A stretch of DNA of 64,000 nt from Histomonas meleagridis (GCA_020186115.1 WSYJ01000135.1:62001-126000); one strand, 5' to 3'. Shown: positions 30,068 to 41,700, counted from the stretch's first letter. A program made the numbers and translations. The notes: generated from the letters alone by a model not told the origin.

Positions 30068-30480
30068 TTACTTCTTTGGAGCAGGTTCTGATGCTGAATC
30101 TTCTTCCTTCTTTTTTTTAGATAGGTTTATCAGCTTCGAGTTACGATTCCTTTTGGAAGCTCATGGAATTTACTTGGTTTGATGCTGATGTTTGTATGCT
30201 CTGATCGTGCCGGGAAGACTTCACTGTGCTTTAATTGCTTCTGGTGTATTCTTCTTCTGCGCGGAGTACTGCGATTTCATCCATTCATCGCAAAGCCAAG
30301 AAGACTTTGGCAACGTGTCTTTGGAAGTGTTGCATTAACTTGTGCTGGCTTGTTAAATGGATGAACTTCATAGCTCCAGATGATGCATTAGATATTTGCT
30401 TTTATGATTGTGTAACTTTCTTGTTCGCATAGAGTTCATCAAGATATTGGAAGCAGACTCTCTTCAAATGATAAGATGAC
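30068..30480 (-). pseudogene. Decayed GC-richer gene fragment, minus strand
   Basis: On the minus strand the end reads LINLSKKKKEEDSASEPAPK followed by Lys and TAA at 30068-30070. Upstream pieces in different frames read TIRAYKHQHQTK, MDEIAVLRAEEEYTR, LMQHFQRHVAKVFLALR and MRTRKLHNHKSKYLMHHLE. The base composition is clearly higher in G+C than the neighbours and the lysine-rich C terminus is typical of nuclear or ribosomal proteins. Several frameshifts and stops separate the pieces, so it is a pseudogene. The family is not identified. Confidence 0.4.
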
Positions 30481-31966
30481 CCATTTTACAGGCTGGTGCA
30501 AGTTGATAAATTGATAGATCTTGAACACTTTATAATTTCATTTAAGATCTTCATTATTCTCTTTCTATCCTATCCTAATATTAAATAATCACATATTTCG
30601 ATGAATTTAATGTTTTACCATAAATAATCGCAATTGTTGCATCTGATCCTTTTTAAATTTTTACAATATTTCGTTGGGTCAAATTTCTAGATAGTATGTA
30701 AATTACATACAATTTTAAAATAAATTTGGCTATATTAATTTTTTTCTATGCAATCATTGTTGGTTGGTTTCTGTTTTGTTTAATATATATTATTTTTCCC
30801 TTGAAGTATGTTCAAATATACATTTCTAGATGCAATAATAAATTCTGGATCAAACATTTAAGATAGCTTCCGAATGTTATTTTGTATTTATTTTTGTCTT
30901 TATATTCTAAAGTTTTAACTTCGTTTAGAAAATCCAGATATCAAAATCTTTAATTCTTATAACAAAAGATGAGTACATCATTTCACTAATCATCAAATAT
31001 AATGTTAATGAGTAATTTTCAAAATCGATTTTGTACTTTATAAAATTTAATGCAAGAGATATATTTTCTTTTTTCAAACCGAAAATTATTTGATTAAGTG
31101 ATATTAAAGTTTCCAATTCACTGTGAATATTTTGATTTGATTTTATTATTTTAGAAGACATGTTTTGGAAAATACGATCGAACACCATCTCTGTTTGGTT
31201 AGAGATAACAATAAAAGTGTAATTTTTGGATAAAATTTATTTGTTTTTGACTTTCCTATGATAAACTTAGCAATTCAAATTGGTTAATATAATGATTAAA
31301 ATTTCATTCGAAATAAAGGAATAAAAATTTATAAAAAGAATCGACAAACATTTTGTCAAGCCTTTTTCATGATGAATATCTAACAATACTTCATAAAATT
31401 TATGACAAATATATTTAATATATTGTGAAGTGCTTCTGACTTGACACTAAAGTTATGTTATCAACTAAATAAAAACAATTATTGTTTTTCTCATTAGAAC
31501 ATTTATAGGCAAATAGTGATTTTTTTTTATGTACAGTAGAATATATGCATATTAAATGGAATACTATTTTATTAACAAAATATATGGTTGTAGATTTTTA
31601 AATTCATTTTAATTAAGATTACAATCATTTCATATATAAATGTCATTATTACTTTCTAAGTTAAGCTTATATCCAAAAAGATATTTACGCACAGTTTACT
31701 TTTTTAGCCTTAACATATAAATAACATTTTATTGTTTAATAAAAAAAGAAAATACCTTTGGTTGTCTCTGTGATTAATTTCATTGAAATTATTAATTGAT
31801 TTTATGAATATCATAAAATTATCCAATGAATTATTTGTAAAGTGTGGTTTAAAATGAATGAAAAGAGATCTCTTTCGGAGATAAAAACTGTACAATTTCA
31901 AGCAGTTTGAAATTTTTTGGGTATTCATTTTTTCTTTGATTATTCGGTCATTTCACTTTGAGGGCG
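30481..31966. other. Long gene-poor region upstream of CYFIP
   Basis: About 1.5 kb of AT-rich DNA. Minus-strand frames at 30925-31188 and 31710-31928 exist. The first looks accidental; the second is listed separately with low confidence. No repeat or RNA gene recognised. Confidence 0.4.
31710..31928 (-). CDS. Possible small protein divergent from CYFIP
   Basis: 72 codons, MNTQKISNCLKLYSFYLRKR and onward, starting 38 bp from the CYFIP start across a shared promoter. The position is suggestive, but composition is only Asn/Phe/Lys-rich and no domain is visible. The frame may equally be chance or a remnant of a larger gene. Confidence 0.2.
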   Translation of the reverse strand: MNTQKISNCLKLYSFYLRKRSLFIHFKPHFTNNSLDNFMIFIKSINNFNEINHRDNQRYFLFLLNNKMLFIC

Positions 31967-34900
31967 ATGTCAAACAGCGGGAATCTCCAAGAACAAGAAG
32001 CCCTTCAACAGTGGGGTGACATTGATGAAAAACCAGTAACTGGGAGTGTTCCTCGAGCTGTTCCTTTAATAAATTTAATTTCTTATCCAAAAGAAGATGA
32101 GTACAATTATAAAGTTGCAATCGGAACAGGCCTTTCATCAACGCTATCTATCATGCAAATTTATCAGCTAGATTATTTAATTGAAATTATCGATAAACAC
32201 ATATCTTACATTTATCCGTTAAGATCTACAACTCGTGGCTTAGAGGAAGCCTTAAAAAAGACAAATCCTCCTCAAACCAAAATTAATCCAATTGCAACAT
32301 CAATGTTAAAAAAGTTAATGAATAATTTTAAAACAATCAAACAACATTGTGATGAAACAATTAGTCAAATTTCAGCAGTATTCCATCAACAAGATTTTTG
32401 GTTCAATGGTTATTATAGTGATGTTTTTCTTGATAAATTATTTTATCTTATTTACCGACTAATTTCTCTTGGTAAGCTTTGCCCAACGAGATCAGCTCTT
32501 TCTGATGATATTTCAACTCTTCATAAACTTATAAAGCCCGTTGATAATAGTTTAGTTCCAATGGAAACTCGTATGTGGATGAACACGCCAAATGCCATCA
32601 AAATGTCACTTCTAGACCAGCTTAGTAATCTTCCTTATTCACTTGTTCTTCATATCTTCAACATATTTATCAGACGAATAACAGAATTACTTAATGAAGA
32701 ACGTTTTATATATCCAAACATGGAAACAGCGGCCATTATTTCACTTCTTTTTATCATAGACTTTTTCACGAAGATGCAACAAAAAGAAAAATCAGATGCA
32801 TCTGCCAAAAAGAAAGTCCTTAGAGAAATTCCAAAGACTGTCATACCTCTAATTACTAAGGAGCGTGCTAAGCATCCGGCTCTTGTCTTAGTTTTTGAAT
32901 TTGGAGTAGATTTTGATCAATTTATTACTGTTGCAACAGACATTACGCAAAAACTTGGTGGTAAGCCACGCTTAAACGTCAACCTATTTTCAACCCTTAA
33001 TGAGCTTAGCGAATGCTTTACAAGTGTTTCGCAAGTGATTTCGAGAATAACCGCCAACGATACGCCAAGTAAAGAAACCGTCGACCGAATCATAACACTT
33101 TTACCAAAGGCATTTCGTTTAATCGGGAACTCTATCCATCTTTTAACCGAATTTGTTATTGATAAACATGACCATGCGCCGCCTGCTCCAACTACAACAG
33201 AATCTGAAGAAGAAGGAAATACTAATAACAAAATGCCAATGAGTAAGTACGAATTAGCAATGAGATATGGCTTAAGTGATGACGAACGTGAGAATATAAT
33301 GCAAATCTTAGCTTTATGTCGTGCATTTCGTGAAATGCTAACAAGTGATTTACCACGATTAAACTCAATTATATCCAATTACATCCAAGAAGAGATCCAA
33401 ATCTTTGTTAAAAACGAACTCGAATCAGCATTAATCAAGCTCAAGACGAAAATGAAAGATAATACATTAAGTAATGAACTTGAGAAACTTCGAGCCACAA
33501 TGGGCTATTTCAAAAGCGACGACGAGATGGTACTTAAGATACGTAATAAAGAGACACCACCGTTAGTTACCTATGAAGCACATTCGCCACCACATATATC
33601 ATTATTACAATTATTACGTAGCCAATTACAAATGATCATTAATCCAGAAAGTTCTATAATGTCGAAAGGCATTTTTTTCTCATCATTAGACAAAGCCACA
33701 ATTGAGAGCTTTACGAAATTTGTCAAGCAGTCAGAATTTTATTATGATTTATTACAATTAGAGAAAACATTAAATATTGTTAGTGATCAATCCTCATTAT
33801 TCTTTAAGGAATTCTTCTTAGATATGTATCGAAAGTCATCGGAAATGAAAAGTCATGCCAAAAGTGAAACAGCAGTACATTTTCCTATTACTACATCATT
33901 ACCATATGTATTAATTGATTATGCGATTACACATCCAGAGAAACAAGAATTAATTGGATCATTATATTATCCATTAAGTATTTATGATGATGCCGCAAGC
34001 AAAGCATTACGTTATTTAGATTCACGTTATTTATTTGAAGAAATTCGTGCAGAAAGTGAAATTTGTTTATTAACTATATCCAAAATGATTGTTGACTTTG
34101 TCTTTGAGAAATTAAAGAATTTCTTTAATCAACAATTCATTGATCAATATAATAATCAATTATTAAAGAATGGATTTGATAAGATCATCAACACGAATAA
34201 TAATGATTCATTACGAATTATTCGAATCTTACAACAAAATCAACTTTTCTTATTAGGTAATCATATTGATATTAAGTCTATATATGTATCACGACTTAAT
34301 GAAATGTTCTTTAATAACATATCGAATAATTTAAAGATTATTACTAATTATGGTATCTTAGGGTTAATGATATTTTCTAAATCGAATTCGATATTAGAAG
34401 AAATGCATAAAACATTTGTTAATTATGGATTGCAACTTACACCATTTAATGATATCATTAAGACATGTTTAGCCATTACTAAGCCTGATAGTTTCCGTAG
34501 TAAAATTCTCGAATATATAATAACACATATGATACGTAAGTTAATACCACAATTCTTCTTACATTCAAACCCTCATAGATTAGTTCCACCATTAACAGGT
34601 GAATCAACAATAAGTAAATTCTTAAAGTCACATAAAATATCAATACCTTCAACACTTAAACAAACAGCATCATTTGTAACTGTTGAACATTTCCGTGAAT
34701 TATTTAAATATATTGATGACGCTTCAATAGTTATTATCATTCAAGAGATTAAGAATTATATTCGTGAATTATTTAAAGAATTTGTTTCTATTTATAGTGA
34801 AACGCATGGAAAAATACGTCGAATTTCAAACGTATCAATTGCAACAAGTTGTCATAAGGCATATGATATGTTCGAAGGCGCATATCGATCATTTATGTAT

Positions 34901-35632
34901 GAGAAACAAATCGATGAATTGTTTGGTGTAATGCGTTCAATAGGTAACGCTATAGCTATATCGGAAATGTTTGATTACGCATTTTGTTTAAGGCGTTCAT
35001 CATCACAACAAATATCAAGTTATATATATCAAATTAACCCGGGTAACATTGAAGAGCCTTTAAATGATTCATTTTTCTCGACTTTCGATATAAATTTTAG
35101 TGAATATAAGAAATATTTTAATGGTATTAATGTAATACCAAACAAATCTGAAATTGCGCCCCCTTTCATGCAAGAAATTATATCAGAAATAGCAAAAATT
35201 TGTACTGATAAATGGGAATTATTCGATGAAACTTCGGGAAATTTATTCGATTTCCAGTCGTATCGAGGATTCGCTTCTGTTTGGAGTGTTTTGGAATATG
35301 TTTTCATACTAAAAGAAGTGTATAGTAAAGAAAGTAATAACGAAAATGAAGAAGAAAATATTAAGAAAGTAAACAGAGGCGCATTCGCACAGTTCGGAGA
35401 AGGCGTTTTGATTTGCGCTGCTGCAATTCTTTGCGTAACAAAACAACAGAACTTGGCAAAGATGTTGTCAATAGGTGGAAGAATTTCACAAATGAGAAAG
35501 ACTGACTTGGCAATACTGGAGGAGGACGTGATGCCGAAGTTTTTGGCAGTAGAACAATTGGTGGAAGAGGCAATGAGCTACTCGACCTCGTCAATAGCAC
35601 CAACAGTTGAAGCGATTTATGGAAGAAAATAA
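31967..35632 (+). CDS. CYFIP: CYFIP/Sra-1 (PIR121) homologue, WAVE/SCAR complex subunit
   Basis: 1221 residues from ATG 31967 (the frame extends back to 31958 but without ATG), close to the roughly 1250 of animal CYFIP. Collinear family landmarks: NEERFIYPNMETAAIISLLF (equivalent to the YLTPSEKHMLL region), YELAMRYGLSDDERENIMQI (YERATRYNYTSEEK), FFKEFFLDMYRK and HFPITTSLPYVLIDYAITHP (FREFFLEL, FPIEMSMPWILTD), SIYDDAASKALRYLDSRYLF (DLYNDSAHYAL), QLFLLGNHIDIKSIYVSRL (QLLGRSIDLNRLI), and a C terminus with FGEGVLICAAAILCVTKQQ. CYFIP binds Rac and holds WAVE inactive until Arp2/3-driven actin assembly is needed, which suits an amoeboid-flagellate cell. Sequence identity is low but the order is complete. 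Confidence 0.82.
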   Translation: MSNSGNLQEQEALQQWGDIDEKPVTGSVPRAVPLINLISYPKEDEYNYKVAIGTGLSSTLSIMQIYQLDYLIEIIDKHISYIYPLRSTTRGLEEALKKTNPPQTKINPIATSMLKKLMNNFKTIKQHCDETISQISAVFHQQDFWFNGYYSDVFLDKLFYLIYRLISLGKLCPTRSALSDDISTLHKLIKPVDNSLVPMETRMWMNTPNAIKMSLLDQLSNLPYSLVLHIFNIFIRRITELLNEERFIYPNMETAAIISLLFIIDFFTKMQQKEKSDASAKKKVLREIPKTVIPLITKERAKHPALVLVFEFGVDFDQFITVATDITQKLGGKPRLNVNLFSTLNELSECFTSVSQVISRITANDTPSKETVDRIITLLPKAFRLIGNSIHLLTEFVIDKHDHAPPAPTTTESEEEGNTNNKMPMSKYELAMRYGLSDDERENIMQILALCRAFREMLTSDLPRLNSIISNYIQEEIQIFVKNELESALIKLKTKMKDNTLSNELEKLRATMGYFKSDDEMVLKIRNKETPPLVTYEAHSPPHISLLQLLRSQLQMIINPESSIMSKGIFFSSLDKATIESFTKFVKQSEFYYDLLQLEKTLNIVSDQSSLFFKEFFLDMYRKSSEMKSHAKSETAVHFPITTSLPYVLIDYAITHPEKQELIGSLYYPLSIYDDAASKALRYLDSRYLFEEIRAESEICLLTISKMIVDFVFEKLKNFFNQQFIDQYNNQLLKNGFDKIINTNNNDSLRIIRILQQNQLFLLGNHIDIKSIYVSRLNEMFFNNISNNLKIITNYGILGLMIFSKSNSILEEMHKTFVNYGLQLTPFNDIIKTCLAITKPDSFRSKILEYIITHMIRKLIPQFFLHSNPHRLVPPLTGESTISKFLKSHKISIPSTLKQTASFVTVEHFRELFKYIDDASIVIIIQEIKNYIRELFKEFVSIYSETHGKIRRISNVSIATSCHKAYDMFEGAYRSFMYEKQIDELFGVMRSIGNAIAISEMFDYAFCLRRSSSQQISSYIYQINPGNIEEPLNDSFFSTFDINFSEYKKYFNGINVIPNKSEIAPPFMQEIISEIAKICTDKWELFDETSGNLFDFQSYRGFASVWSVLEYVFILKEVYSKESNNENEEENIKKVNRGAFAQFGEGVLICAAAILCVTKQQNLAKMLSIGGRISQMRKTDLAILEEDVMPKFLAVEQLVEEAMSYSTSSIAPTVEAIYGRK

Positions 35633-35715
35633 TAAAAATGAAATTATCGAACAAATTAATTCGTTATAAATTTTGTGACTATTTAACTCGTAAAGAGTTC
35701 ACAAGATGTGTCGTG

Positions 35716-35860
35716 CGATCTAATCAGCATTTCGATATGTTATGAAATTTATTACACATTTCGATATGTTATGTGATATAATTATAATTTTGATATGTGG
35801 TGTGATCTAATCCACATTTCGTTATGTCATAAGGTCGAATCCGCATTGCGATATCTGAAA
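35716..35860. repeat. 29-bp tandem repeat, five copies
   Basis: Five units of exactly 29 bp at 35716, 35745, 35774, 35803 and 35832, each ending in a variant of CATTTCGATATGTTATG and starting with a variant of TGATCTAATC. Copies diverge at several positions each, so the array is old. It lies 84 bp after the CYFIP stop. Confidence 0.85.
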
Positions 35861-36041
35861 AAATATTTTTTCATAATGTATAATCGATTACAATTTGGAA
35901 GTTATCAAAGAAAACATTGATGTTCCATTTCGAAAACTCAGTTAATATATCTTAGAGAAACGAGTTACAGAAGAAGAAGAAGCACTTTTTTTATTTGGTG
36001 GTTAAAAGTGGCAAAAGATTGGCACTTTTCATAAGAGGGGA

Positions 36042-36536
36042 ATGCAAGAACAAGAAAAACAAGTTTGTATTAATGTAATGGGTAAATTAATGTCGAAACC
36101 TCTTGCAAGAAGCTTCGTTGATATTCAATATTTTACTTCTCAATTTCCTCAATTAAACCCGAATTTCGAATTTTTTCCTTCAATTCTAGAAAGAGTTAAA
36201 AACGATCAATTTACATCTATTGCTCAATTTTCCTCTTACTTCGAAAAAAATTTAAATTTGGTTATTAATTCCATTGCCATGTCGGAACATGTTGACCATA
36301 ATTTGATTGCATTGGATGGTGTGGCCAGGTCATTTATATCATATTTCGGGAAGACGCTTAAAAAACAAATGATGAGTGATTTTGAGAGATATAAAGCAAA
36401 AATCATTAAATGTAATAATAAAGTAGAAGAAATTAAACAAATCAGACCGCGTGATTACTATGAAGATGAAGCTATATTTTTACAAGTTTCCTCTTTTAAT
36501 CCAGATCCAATTCCTCAAAAGGTTTTTCCTACATAA
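36042..36536 (+). CDS. Bromodomain-like small protein
   Basis: A protein of 164 residues. The segment INVMGKLMSKPLARSFVDI, then FFPSILERVKNDQFTSIAQF, YFEKNLNLVINS and LDGVARSFISYFGKTLKKQM follows the helix order of a bromodomain (Z, A, B, C): PLA-F, I-RVK-DQFTSI-QF, N, and a last amphipathic helix. The acetyl-lysine-binding asparagine/tyrosine pair (YN) is not clearly present; only NS stands near the position. Function is therefore uncertain: a degenerate reader or a structural relative. ATG follows GGCACTTTTCATAAG and the stop is TAAA, both supporting a real gene. Confidence 0.5.
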   Translation: MQEQEKQVCINVMGKLMSKPLARSFVDIQYFTSQFPQLNPNFEFFPSILERVKNDQFTSIAQFSSYFEKNLNLVINSIAMSEHVDHNLIALDGVARSFISYFGKTLKKQMMSDFERYKAKIIKCNNKVEEIKQIRPRDYYEDEAIFLQVSSFNPDPIPQKVFPT

Positions 36537-37226
36537 ATATGATTCCCAAATAATATCAACAGATAAATGTTTCACAAAGCGAATTAACATAGAAAAACAA
36601 CAACTGAATAAAAGTTATTACTTATTGTAATTTATTTTTCTAATCTTCATTTGCAAATAGGAATTATGTTTGCAATAAAAAATATTTACAATAATACTTT
36701 TAATGTTTGAAATAAGAATATTTATATTTACAATTTTTTTCCCTTTCTATTGGTCATGCTGTTTCAGTATAAATTTATGTATACATAATTTTCTCATGTT
36801 GAAATTGTTGAATTTGTTAATATAATATATTGATAAAATCTTATTAGAAGCACAAAAAATTTGTTCCATGAATTTCGGGATACTATAGTTTTGCTATTTC
36901 GCTACTTTACAACTCTTAAAATATCAGTTTTTTGATGCTGATGAAAACATTCCTGTATATCATAATTTTAAAGATAATTTTATTAAAAAATTTATCATTT
37001 TTGCTTAAAATAAAAATTATATCAATTATTCATGCTTTACATTAATTTATTTAATAATTTTAGAGGTATTCCTATTTTATATTTTAATATAAATTAAGAC
37101 TTTATTATTTGAATGTGGGAGGATAGAATAACCGTTTTAAAACATTTTGAATTAAAAATAATCGTGTTTGAATTTCAGAAGTTTTTTGATTTTTTGAATG
37201 CTATTTGATCGTATTTCATCAAACCA
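36537..37226. other. Gene-free region
   Basis: 690 bp of AT-rich DNA between two plus-strand genes; holds the 3' flank of the bromodomain-like gene and the promoter of the next gene. Nothing else seen. Confidence 0.5.
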
Positions 37227-38144
37227 ATGGATAAAGTGATTTTAAAATACAAAAATTCGAACTTTAAAGTAACAAAAGACACGCTGTTTATAAACTCAAA
37301 AAAACTTCAAAATATAAAAAGCACTTATGAATTTGAAGAAGATGATTTAGTATCTAATGAATCTTTTTTAAACTTTCTAGGAGCTTTAACAGGAAACAAA
37401 TATACAGTAAATTGCAGCAATGTTTACGAGCTCAAGTATCTTGCAAATAAATGGGGATTTAATCGCTTGAAGAATGAAGCTATTTCATTTATAACTCAAT
37501 GTAATTCCCCAGAACTCGCTTTATCCAAATTTTTTTACAAAACCAAGTTCAATAAAAATACATCTGAAATCATCAGAATTATTTCTTCGAATTTTGATCA
37601 TTATCTTAAATTCAAGAAGATCGATGACATCAATTTTGAAACCTTCAATAAGATAATTACATGTTCTTCATTCAAATGCTCTGATCAGTTCAGTCTCAAA
37701 AATTACATTTTTAACAGATATCAAAAAGACCCAAAATTTTCTACATTTTTTAAATACATAGATCCATCACTTTTCACAGATAGCGAAAAGAAGTCATTAA
37801 AATCAGATCCTAGCATTGATATCAAAATCAATCAATCGATCACATTTGGAGAGCAAATCAAAGAACAGCAGAAACAACTTCAACAACTTGAACAAAAGTT
37901 ACGGGAGTTGTCTGTTTCAAAGGATTCTGATGAATATATCACTTCTCGGTTGGAAAAACTTCGCAAAAAATTCGACGAAAACATCAAACAAAAGGAAAAC
38001 CAAAAAGAAACAGAACTACCCGTCGAAGGCTTCTTGCTTTCCCTTAACACAATCAAAGAGTCATTGGAGGGAATCGATCTGCGTACACAGGATCTTGAGT
38101 ATAAGTTTGGTCAAGCGATAAGATTTGCTGAAAGATATAAATAA
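37227..38144 (+). CDS. BTB/BACK-like protein with C-terminal coiled coil
   Basis: A protein of 305 residues. The first 90 residues (LKYKNSNFKVTKDTLFINSK, then NESFLNFLGALTGNKY and VYELKYLANKWGFNRLKNEA) have the strand-helix rhythm of the short BTB-like domains found in large trichomonad families, followed by a helical BACK-like segment. Residues about 205-250 form a Gln/Lys/Glu-rich coiled coil (KEQQKQLQQLEQKLREL). Such proteins are usually protein-interaction adaptors; a role in ubiquitin ligase complexes is possible but not shown. Clear initiator-like TTTCATCAAACC before ATG and TAAA at the stop. Confidence 0.55.
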   Translation: MDKVILKYKNSNFKVTKDTLFINSKKLQNIKSTYEFEEDDLVSNESFLNFLGALTGNKYTVNCSNVYELKYLANKWGFNRLKNEAISFITQCNSPELALSKFFYKTKFNKNTSEIIRIISSNFDHYLKFKKIDDINFETFNKIITCSSFKCSDQFSLKNYIFNRYQKDPKFSTFFKYIDPSLFTDSEKKSLKSDPSIDIKINQSITFGEQIKEQQKQLQQLEQKLRELSVSKDSDEYITSRLEKLRKKFDENIKQKENQKETELPVEGFLLSLNTIKESLEGIDLRTQDLEYKFGQAIRFAERYK

Positions 38145-38725
38145 ACTTTTTTGTTAATATTTTTTTATTTCAACTTGTTAACAAAATATTTTACAAAATT
38201 ATTTACAAGTTCGATAATAAGTAAAACGTATGCAATATCTATCATTGTTCTTGAATAATTGTTACTTTTTTATCTTTAATAGTAAATAATTTTATAGTTT
38301 TCTGTATTTATCTATGATTCACAATATGGTTTAAGTGATATTTCATTACTTGTTGAAGGCATAGTCACTATTGAGTCAGTGAAAAACAGTATCCTGACAA
38401 CTGGAATCATTGCAATTAATAAAAAAATTTTGTGTCATCATTGAATTTATCCAAATAAAGTGATTGTAACTATAAGCAAATTCTCTTGAGTTTAATATAT
38501 ATTTGCAAAAGAATGTTAAATAACATTAATGACTGTTTTAATATGCATCAACGCAAAATGATAAAATTACATTCTATGAGCGTTAAATTCCAAACGACAA
38601 TAATTTGCGCAAACCCAAAGTTAATATAGAGTTGAAAATGATTTTTCTGACTGCTTTAAAATGCATCGACGCAAAATGAATTCCAAAAATATGTAATTAC
38701 ATTTTATTAGACAACAATTTCATAT
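38145..38725. other. Convergent intergenic region with a direct repeat
   Basis: 581 bp between two 3' ends. A sequence of about 30 nt (GACTGYTTTAAWATGCATCR then ACGCAAAATGA) occurs at 38531 and again at 38649, 118 bp apart, with three or so mismatches. No gene recognised. Confidence 0.55.
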
Positions 38726-41700
38726 TTAATTCGACAATATATATGTCACTACCTTACCGAACTTCAGCAGTTGCACTTCACCTCTTTCTCTAATTTGGTA
38801 TTTTCCACCGTATATCAGTTCATATACCGATCTCGTTATGTGCAACATTCCGTTCACTCCCATCAAAGCCATTTCGGATGCCAGCGCGATCACGTTTCCA
38901 TTCACTTCGAACAGCGGCTTATCCAAATTCAGCAGACAGCAGACGACAGGTCCACCAGTTGCGATTCCTATCGAGAACTTAAAGTTATCACCGAATTCGT
39001 CTTTAATTTTCTTATTAACATCGACGCCGAAGTCGACCAATTCTTTACAATGCGCATCGCTTATGAATTCATCGTTAAATATTCCGGAGATTACATTAAA
39101 AGTATTACCGAATCCATCGATTAAGTTTATTGTTGATTTATTACGAGATAATTCATGAAGTATATTATATATTCGATTTAAGTTTTGTTGATTACAATTT
39201 TCATCGTTAATAAATAATGTTAACGTTGATATCGTTGGAACAAGAAATGAAACATTTTCATTATTCATTTTCCGTTCAATGAATTTCGTTGGTATTAATT
39301 TACTTAATAATTGTTCAAGTTTCATTTGCTCATCTTTAATTTTGTTGTTTAATTCGATCTTTTTACCAATGTCATAAATGATTGCTATGTTTTCGATTTC
39401 AGTAATGTTTTGGATTTGAATATTTAAATGATATTGATTTAGATAATATAAATCGGAATTATTTTGTGTTAATTCATTTGGTATATATATATTATCTCCG
39501 ATTATGTTTTTAGCTTTTTTATTCATTTTTATTATTTTGTTCTTTTTATTATATATTATGATTCCATCAATTAAATTATTTAATGCTTCGATATAAATTT
39601 TGGAATTTATCGAAAATTTATTATTTTCCGAATTAGAGAAATCGCCGGACATTATATTCATTATTTCATTTGATTGTATTAAAAGTTTCGGTGGTACATA
39701 AAGTAAACATTTTAACATTGATAATATTTGTGAGTTAATTTTATTTAAGAATATTATTACTAATATTAAAAAGATAACACCAAAAATTTCATATAATATA
39801 ATTTGGATATAATACGAATTTAAATTATTGTCTTTAATTTCTGATATGATATTAGTAAATGAATTAAATACCCTTAAAAAGAAATCATTATATATCGATG
39901 TAGTTAATATAATCCATGCGCCACAAAAGTCTTCTGTATTAAAATCGATTTTTTCTAAATTTAAAATCGAACTTTCATAAATTTGTATTATATAATTCAT
40001 TGTCATTATAAATAATGAACTTGATGTATAACATTGGATTACATTATCAAATGATATAAATGATTCATTTTCACATAAACTTTCTTCATATGTTTCAATT
40101 AAATTAAGTCCATAAGTATTAAATGGTTCGGAATAATTAGTACCAAAAAAGAAATCATAATAATAATTTTGTGTTTGTTTAAATAAATTTGGTAAATAAT
40201 TTGTGTCATCAGTAAATGTATAAAAATGAAATATGTCTTCATATCCATTTTCAATTGATGCTTGTAATAACTCAATATTAAATGAATAAATTAATGATTT
40301 AAATGCTAATGAAAACAAATTTAATTGTGTATATGTAATTTGATAACTTTTGAAGGTATTTGACATTAATAAAAATTGACTTATTAAGTTTAATATTGCA
40401 ATACTTAATACAATGATTACAAATATTGTTAAAATGACAAATATTATATTCGTTTTAGATGTACTTCCACTACGTAATAAAGCTATAGCTTTTTGTTCTT
40501 GTTTTTGTTTTAATGTATTATAATCATAAGTTTCTTCTATTTCGACATTTTGTGTAATTTTCTTGTCGTCAAGGTTTTCAATCATTTTAGATATATCTGA
40601 TTTAGATATATAATTAAAACAATTTAATACATATTTCTCATTCTTTAATACCCATTTAATAATAATAATAATGATAATAATTATAATAATAATAATCAAA
40701 ACAATTAATGATATCATTATCATCTTAAATTCAAATGTCATTTTGTTTGATCGATTAGTAATATATTGGATGATATCATTTGTTATATTATCCATTAAAC
40801 TTGATAAATGTATAAAATTATTATTAATCGAATGAAAGATTCCATTTTCTATAACTTCATTCATATCATTTGATTCAACAATTTCGATAAAACGTTTCGA
40901 AGTCTCAATTAACATTTTTTGGATACTTGTTTTTATATCATTTCTTTCATTATTTAAAAAATATTTATACGAATCAATTGAATCATCGATATATAAATTT
41001 AAAGCTTCATTTATATCTTCAGAAGTATTTTGATATTCCAATAAATAATATAAATTATCAGAATCAATTAATTCTAATGATATATTATTTAATTGTATAT
41101 TAGTATCACAAGTATTTGATATATAATTATAATTATTACCAAATGTATTACATTGACTTTGAATTATATTTTGTTTCTCTAAATATGTTCGATATGATAA
41201 ACTAAAACCAATTTGTAAATCAACTTGTTTCTTAGTTAAACTCTTTAAAAATTCGCCTGGATTTGATAATGATTTCTCTGATGATGGATATATAACAAAA
41301 ATAGATATTAATGGAAATAATGATATAATTATAAACACAATTATTATGAAATAATTTAAACAAACTATTGATGGTACTCTAAGATTTTCAATCGTTTGTT
41401 TAAATCGTGTAATAATTTTTCGATCATTTTCTTCTTCTAAATCTTCTTCTAAATTCTGTGAATGTGTTGATGATATAGAACATGTATCTGTTTGAATGGA
41501 ATTCCCAGAATCAATTTTCCGTATGTTTCGATTCGGTGATACATGTGGTAAATAAGGGAATTGGATGAAAGCTGCAATTTGGATTTCATCATTTGATGTA
41601 AACATTCCATTACTTAATTGCTTAGATAAAAGTGTTAACTCTTCTGATAATTGATAATCACAATATATTTCAAGTGCAATTTTCGCACATAATTTTGCAG

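Noticed and set aside
32917-33378. 153-codon minus-strand frame
   Set aside because: It lies entirely antisense to well-supported CYFIP coding sequence and has no motif.
35716-35860. CRISPR array
   Set aside because: Units are head-to-tail and diverged with no unique spacers; the genome is eukaryotic. It is a tandem satellite.
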